From assembly GCA_026710565.1 (NCBI GenBank), contig JAPOQV010000533.1, positions 1 to 25,440 on the forward strand: a stretch of DNA of 25,440 nt, written 5' to 3'. A program made the translations under genes and the position numbers. The notes beneath the pieces are model-generated. The model did not search any database and was not told the origin of the DNA. It was given only the letters and a program-made list of their open reading frames with translations. Shown here piece after piece: positions 22,838-25,440 of this stretch. Each line of letters starts with the position of its first letter. The first letter of the stretch is position 1. This DNA is from Spirochaetaceae bacterium (GTDB taxonomy: Bacteria; Spirochaetota; Spirochaetia; SZUA-6; Bin103).

Positions 22838-23278
22838 GTGGCAGGCGCGATTTCGGAACGGCACCTCGCCGAATTCGACGAAGGCACGATCGATACGATT
22901 CTGGGAGAGGACGTGGAGTTCACGGGGGAGTTGAGCTTCGAACGGTCGCTGATCGTCAAGGGTGACCTGAACGGCAAGATCACGGTCTCCGGCACGCTGT
23001 ACGTCGACGAGCACGCCACCGTGTCGGCGCGCGTGGAGGTCGAGCGGCTTCGCTGCAAGGGCAGGGTCGACGGCGACGTGATCGCGCGCCGGGGTGTCGA
23101 GCTGTACTCGACCGCGAACGTCACGGGCGACGTGGCTACCCCGGAGCTGGTGATGGAGAGCGGCAGCAAGCTCAACGGGCGCTGTGTGATGGGCGGTGAC
23201 CAGGGATCGGGCGACCAGGGATCCGGCGGCCAGGGATCGGGCAACGGAGATGCCAAACTTCCGGCGGGGGCCACGTAG
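22838..23278 (+). CDS. Bactofilin (polymer-forming cytoskeletal protein)
   Basis: The 146-residue protein has a short N-terminal tail and a central beta-helix of about 100 residues built from repeating hydrophobic turns (DVEFTGELSFERSLIVKGDLNGKITVSGTLYVDEHATVSARV, and so on, seen here as alternating V/I/L positions with frequent G). This is the bactofilin core, which polymerises without nucleotide and organises cell-shape or envelope enzymes at the membrane. The C-terminal tail is a low-complexity Gly/Gln/Ser/Asp tract encoded by a 15-base triplicate. The start is GTG at 22838, without a Shine-Dalgarno. It lies 95 bases downstream of the tyrA-like gene. No M23 peptidase, a common bactofilin partner, is present in the window. 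Confidence 0.9.
   Translation: MAGAISERHLAEFDEGTIDTILGEDVEFTGELSFERSLIVKGDLNGKITVSGTLYVDEHATVSARVEVERLRCKGRVDGDVIARRGVELYSTANVTGDVATPELVMESGSKLNGRCVMGGDQGSGDQGSGGQGSGNGDAKLPAGAT
23200..23244 (+). repeat. 15-base tandem triplicate in the bactofilin tail
   Basis: Three adjacent copies of CCAGGGATCGGGCGA-like units (23200-23214, 23215-23229, 23230-23244) differ at one or two bases each. The period is a multiple of three, so they encode a repeated five-residue Gln-Gly-Ser-Gly-Asp/Gly/Asn motif and can vary in number without shifting frame. Confidence 0.85.
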
Positions 23279-23292
23279 CAGACCAGGCGTTG

Positions 23293-23320
23293 ACCGTGGC
23301 CGCTGCCACGGTTCATATCT
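23293..23320 (+). terminator. Hairpin after the bactofilin gene, possible terminator
   Basis: ACCGTGGC (23293-23300) and GCCACGGT (23305-23312) form a perfect 8-base stem with the loop CGCT, 14 bases after the bactofilin stop. It is followed by TCATATCT, which is only moderately T-rich, so intrinsic termination may be inefficient. The sequence TTGACC (23290-23295), a possible -35 for the tRNA, overlaps the left arm. Confidence 0.45.
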
Positions 23321-23326
23321 ATCGTG

Positions 23327-23399
23327 GGGCCGCTAGCTCAGGTGGTAGAGCAACAGCCTTTTAAGCTGTGGGTCGACGGTTCGAATCCGTCGCGGCTCA
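23327..23399 (+). tRNA. tRNA-Lys (anticodon TTT)
   Basis: The 73-base sequence folds as a full cloverleaf. The acceptor stem GGGCCGC pairs with GCGGCTC (one G-T pair). The D arm is GCTC...GAGC. The anticodon stem ACAGC/GCTGT encloses the loop CTTTTAA, giving anticodon TTT. The T arm is GACGG/CCGTC with loop TTCGAAT. The discriminator base is A at 23399. CCA is not encoded. The last three bases are complementary to the stop codon of the convergent methyltransferase gene. Confidence 0.97.
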
Positions 23400-24209
23400 T
23401 CCCTCCCTTCGACCGATGTAGAGCAGATGGATCGACGAAGCGACCATGCTCGGCTCGTCACTGACTTCGAATAGCAGTTCCAGCCACAGCTCCCGCTGTT
23501 TGCCGGTAAGGGTGTTGTAGTGCTCGTCGTGGGCAGCGATCACCGGCTCGACGCCTGCGATCCGAAGCGTGCGAAATCCCGCGTTCTCATGCATCGGGGA
23601 GATCTCTTCCGGACGTACGAAGTAGCCCCGGAAGCCACCACCCCGTGGCGCGTCGTACGGACGATGCCCGTTGTCCATCACGGACCGGACCCACTTGCGG
23701 TCTTCGATCCACGACGGATTCCTCTTCAAGAGGGTGGCGAGAACTCCGAATCGGGAAATCAGTGAGGAACAGATCACGCCTCCCGGCTTCAGGCACCGGT
23801 ACGCTGACCGGAGAGCGGCCATTCGATCGGCTTCGAGCACCAGGTGATACAGGGGACCCATGAGCAGAACGGCATCGAACTCACTGCCTGGGATGCTGCT
23901 CAAATCGCGCGCATCGCCGACCTGGAAGTCGATTCGGTCACCGAGCCCAGCCTCGTCCGCCTGCGCCCGACAGCGGGTAACGAGCTCCTCGGCAAGGTCT
24001 ATCGCCGTGATCCGGTAACCGCGTCGTGCCAACGGAAAGGTGTAGGCTCCCGTGCCGGAGCCGATCTCCAGGAGCCGGCCGCACGGTGGCAGATGCCGGT
24101 CAAGGTAGCGCCAGGTGATGTCCGCTTCGAGCTGGTGCCGTTCCAGCCTGGTCTCCTCCACGTCCCAGGCTGCGTTGTACAGATCGCGTACGTCGGTGAG
24201 GTCGTCCAT
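23397..24209 (-). CDS. Class I SAM-dependent methyltransferase
   Basis: The 270-residue protein has a Rossmann-like methyltransferase domain: motif I LLEIGSGTGAYTF (46-58), acidic D71 at the end of beta-2 (ITAIDLAEE), GDARDL (about 96-101), and FDAVLLMGPLYHLV (motif IV). The C-terminal 100 residues (GYFVRPEEISPMHENAGF) resemble methyltransferases in the UbiE/type-11 group with a substrate lid; the substrate is unknown. The start ATG at 24209 follows a 10-base palindrome, CTATCGATAG. Its stop codon occupies 23397-23399, the last three bases of tRNA-Lys on the other strand. Base composition is visibly lower in GC than the genes left of the tRNA. It lies just downstream of the kinase gene, in a different frame. 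Confidence 0.88.
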   Translation of the reverse strand: MDDLTDVRDLYNAAWDVEETRLERHQLEADITWRYLDRHLPPCGRLLEIGSGTGAYTFPLARRGYRITAIDLAEELVTRCRAQADEAGLGDRIDFQVGDARDLSSIPGSEFDAVLLMGPLYHLVLEADRMAALRSAYRCLKPGGVICSSLISRFGVLATLLKRNPSWIEDRKWVRSVMDNGHRPYDAPRGGGFRGYFVRPEEISPMHENAGFRTLRIAGVEPVIAAHDEHYNTLTGKQRELWLELLFEVSDEPSMVASSIHLLYIGRREG

Positions 24210-24913
24210 CTATCGATAGTGACGCAACCGATGGCCGCCGGCGACCGAAACCGGCGGGAGTCGTAGGGCGCGGGCGGATGCCCGCGTCGTCCATCACCCC
24301 CCTTGAGTGCTGTCATGCACCGATCGGCAAGCTCCGCGACACCGCACTCGAGCACGTCGATACGAAGGAAGCCACGACGATCGATGACGCGGATCATCTG
24401 CTCGTTGTAGGAGAGGGTACGGTCCAGGAACTTGTCCACTATCAACCGTTCGGTGGCAGATAGAGAGAGGTACCGACTTTCACGGTGGATCCTCCGCCGG
24501 AAGGTTTCCTCGCTGGCTGTAAGCCACAATGCAGCGAGTCGGTCGAAGTTCAGTGTCATTACCAAATCCGGCCACAGAGCCGAGCCTTCCAGGATCAACC
24601 GATCCGAAGACGCTTCGGCAGTGGCTGATCGGATGAGCGTCTCGACCTGCGGCCACACGTTGATCCGGTAATGATCGAGCACGTCCGTGATCAGTTCGCC
24701 GACCGACAAGGTCAGGTAGTGCTCGGCCACATGATCCGGCACCCGCTCCGGTGGCGATCGCCACGGCCGGCCGGGGTGACGTGCCATCGTGTCGGTGGAG
24801 AGCATGCGCCAGCCGAGTGTGTCAGCCAGCGATCTCGCGAGGGTCGACTTTCCTGCGTGAGAAGACCCTCCGATGAGGATCACGCGCACGTCGGAACGCG
24901 CCTTGCTCCCCAT
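23999..24913 (-). CDS. P-loop kinase-like ATPase with apparent stop-codon loss
   Basis: The ATG at 24913 begins MGSKARSDVRVILIGG, with Walker A GGSSHAGKST (15-24). DTMARHPGRPW, LILEGSALWPD, and an LTASEETFRRRIHRESRY lid-like segment follow, as in AAA_33/2-phosphoglycerate-kinase-like small-molecule kinases. These usually end where this protein reads ELADRCMTALKGG, about 206 residues in. As written, the frame does not stop there: it runs another 100 residues to 23999, with a Pro/Arg-rich, non-conserved sequence that overlaps the methyltransferase gene by 211 bases in a different frame. At the expected end is a run of six G (24302-24297, minus strand). One more G would put TGA (24296-24294) in frame. 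The real gene is therefore probably 24294-24913 with an indel or sequencing error. The start is not supported by a Shine-Dalgarno. Confidence 0.7.
   Translation of the reverse strand: MGSKARSDVRVILIGGSSHAGKSTLARSLADTLGWRMLSTDTMARHPGRPWRSPPERVPDHVAEHYLTLSVGELITDVLDHYRINVWPQVETLIRSATAEASSDRLILEGSALWPDLVMTLNFDRLAALWLTASEETFRRRIHRESRYLSLSATERLIVDKFLDRTLSYNEQMIRVIDRRGFLRIDVLECGVAELADRCMTALKGGDGRRGHPPAPYDSRRFRSPAAIGCVTIDRWTTSPTYAICTTQPGTWRRPGWNGTSSKRTSPGATLTGICHRAAGSWRSAPAREPTPFRWHDAVTGSRR
24210..24219. promoter_or_regulatory. Palindrome CTATCGATAG directly before the methyltransferase start
   Basis: The 10-base perfect palindrome lies immediately upstream of the ATG at 24209. It could be a binding site or chance; no promoter hexamers pair clearly with it. 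Confidence 0.25.
24297..24302 (-). other. G6 homopolymer at the expected kinase stop
   Basis: The minus strand reads AAGGGGGGTGATGG. With seven G instead of six, the kinase frame ends Lys-Gly-Gly-stop; with six it reads through. This is a site of either a sequencing/assembly indel or a natural slippage tract. Confidence 0.6.
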
Positions 24914-24971
24914 GCTCCAAACGAGGCGGATGTCTCCGAGCCGCGAGCCTGTTGCGTTGAGGAGCGACGCC

Positions 24972-25440
24972 TCAATCGCATGGCCTGCGCGGGTCTCCCG
25001 GAATTCGGGTGGCGCGGGACCGCTCGGCACGCATCGACGCTCCGCCGGCGGACTCTGACAGCAGATGCCGTGACGCGCAGCGCTGTCCGCTGCGAGGGTC
25101 CGCATCCGAGCAGCGCCCGCCGTCGCGCTGCCATGTTTCCCGTCGCACCGCCGCCGGGGTGGCGCGGCTCGAGGTACGCGACGTGGCCTCCGAAGCGTTG
25201 GCGCCGGCCGGCCGCGCGGAACGCCCCCTGTTCGACGGTGCCGGCGCCTGCGCATCTTGCAGCGGCTTCGTCGCCGGAGTGCTGTTGCGCGCCGATGCTG
25301 CCTCCGCCTTCGCGGGCGAGGTCGCAGCGCCGGCGTGGATCGCGGACTGGGTCCGCGCAGGGGCGGGGTCGCCCGCCGGGGGGGCGGCGGGCTTCGGCGG
25401 CGGGGCACCCGCGGCACCGGGGACCTTGCGGCCCGCAAGG
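24972..25440 (-). pseudogene. HNH endonuclease remnant, truncated at the 3' end and running off the window
   Basis: A minus-strand frame is open from 25439 (window edge) to TGA at 24974-24972. It encodes a long Pro/Ala-rich linker, then TPAAVRRETWQRDGGRCSDA and RSGQRCASRHLL. This matches the start of the HNH domain of a widespread family whose members read like AAVRREVWERDGGRC, then a second Cys pair and an L(E/Q)IDH core. Here, after SRHLL, the expected catalytic DH...GG...LCRxHN core is missing and is replaced by SESAGGASMRAERSRA and a stop. Neither other minus frame restores it. It therefore looks like a decayed, non-functional nuclease gene. The 5' part lies outside the window. The 58 bases between it and the kinase hold no gene I can recognise. 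Confidence 0.55.

Noticed and set aside
23200..23244. CRISPR-like repeat array
   Set aside because: The units are adjacent without spacers, in frame, and inside the bactofilin gene.
24914..25134. Extending the kinase N-terminus upstream of 24913, or a separate gene in the 24880-25134 minus frame
   Set aside because: The translations are Arg/Pro/Ser-rich without motifs, and the neighbouring frame carries recognisable HNH sequence instead.

Overview
The window comes from a GC-rich bacterial chromosome with about 20 tightly packed genes on both strands. I see no phage, plasmid, IS or CRISPR signatures. The RsmA N-terminus, the rsmA-tyrA-bactofilin block and the generally oligotrophic catabolic gene set suggest a high-GC spirochaete-like or other environmental, possibly host-associated, lineage. 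That assignment is an inference with low confidence.

Layout. (1) 1-7994 (+) is an apparent operon. It holds a class III nucleotide cyclase-AAA-TPR signalling protein (5' end outside the window), a SulP anion transporter with STAS and cyclic-nucleotide-binding domains, an MBL-fold hydrolase, and an N,N-dimethylformamidase-like protein. Two of its three junctions are 4-base start/stop overlaps. (2) 8048-11668 (+) holds an operator-like repeat cluster, an amidohydrolase, a DtxR/MntR-type metalloregulator with its own promoter, and an M32 carboxypeptidase. (3) 11691-13701 is a divergent pair: an alpha/beta hydrolase (-) and a nitrilase-family amidase (+), separated by an 82-base double promoter with a perfect inverted repeat. 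(4) 13758-16591 (-) holds a BioD/CobB-type P-loop protein followed by a glycosidase-like beta-propeller protein. (5) 16654-17226 (+) is an exported DOMON protein. (6) 17261-19694 (-) holds a TlpA-like thioredoxin lipoprotein, a serine-palmitoyltransferase-like alpha-oxoamine synthase and FabZ. (7) 19779-23278 (+) holds a ComEC-like membrane protein without its usual C-terminal hydrolase domain, RsmA, a prephenate dehydrogenase-like protein and a bactofilin. (8) 23327-23399 (+) is tRNA-Lys(TTT). (9) 23397-25440 (-) is a visibly less GC-rich stretch with a methyltransferase, a P-loop kinase whose stop appears lost at a G6 run, and a truncated HNH endonuclease remnant at the window edge.

Themes. 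The first operon could form a cyclic-nucleotide circuit: synthesis by the cyclase, sensing by a transporter with an intact-looking phosphate-binding cassette, and possibly turnover by the MBL hydrolase. Several genes that begin a transcription unit lack a Shine-Dalgarno sequence and have a -10-like hexamer 6-7 bases before the start codon, which suggests leaderless mRNAs. Three stop codons sit inside perfect or near-perfect 14-16 base tandem duplications. The tRNA-proximal region looks like an acquired, decaying insertion. No gap longer than 300 bases lacks a gene or gene remnant.
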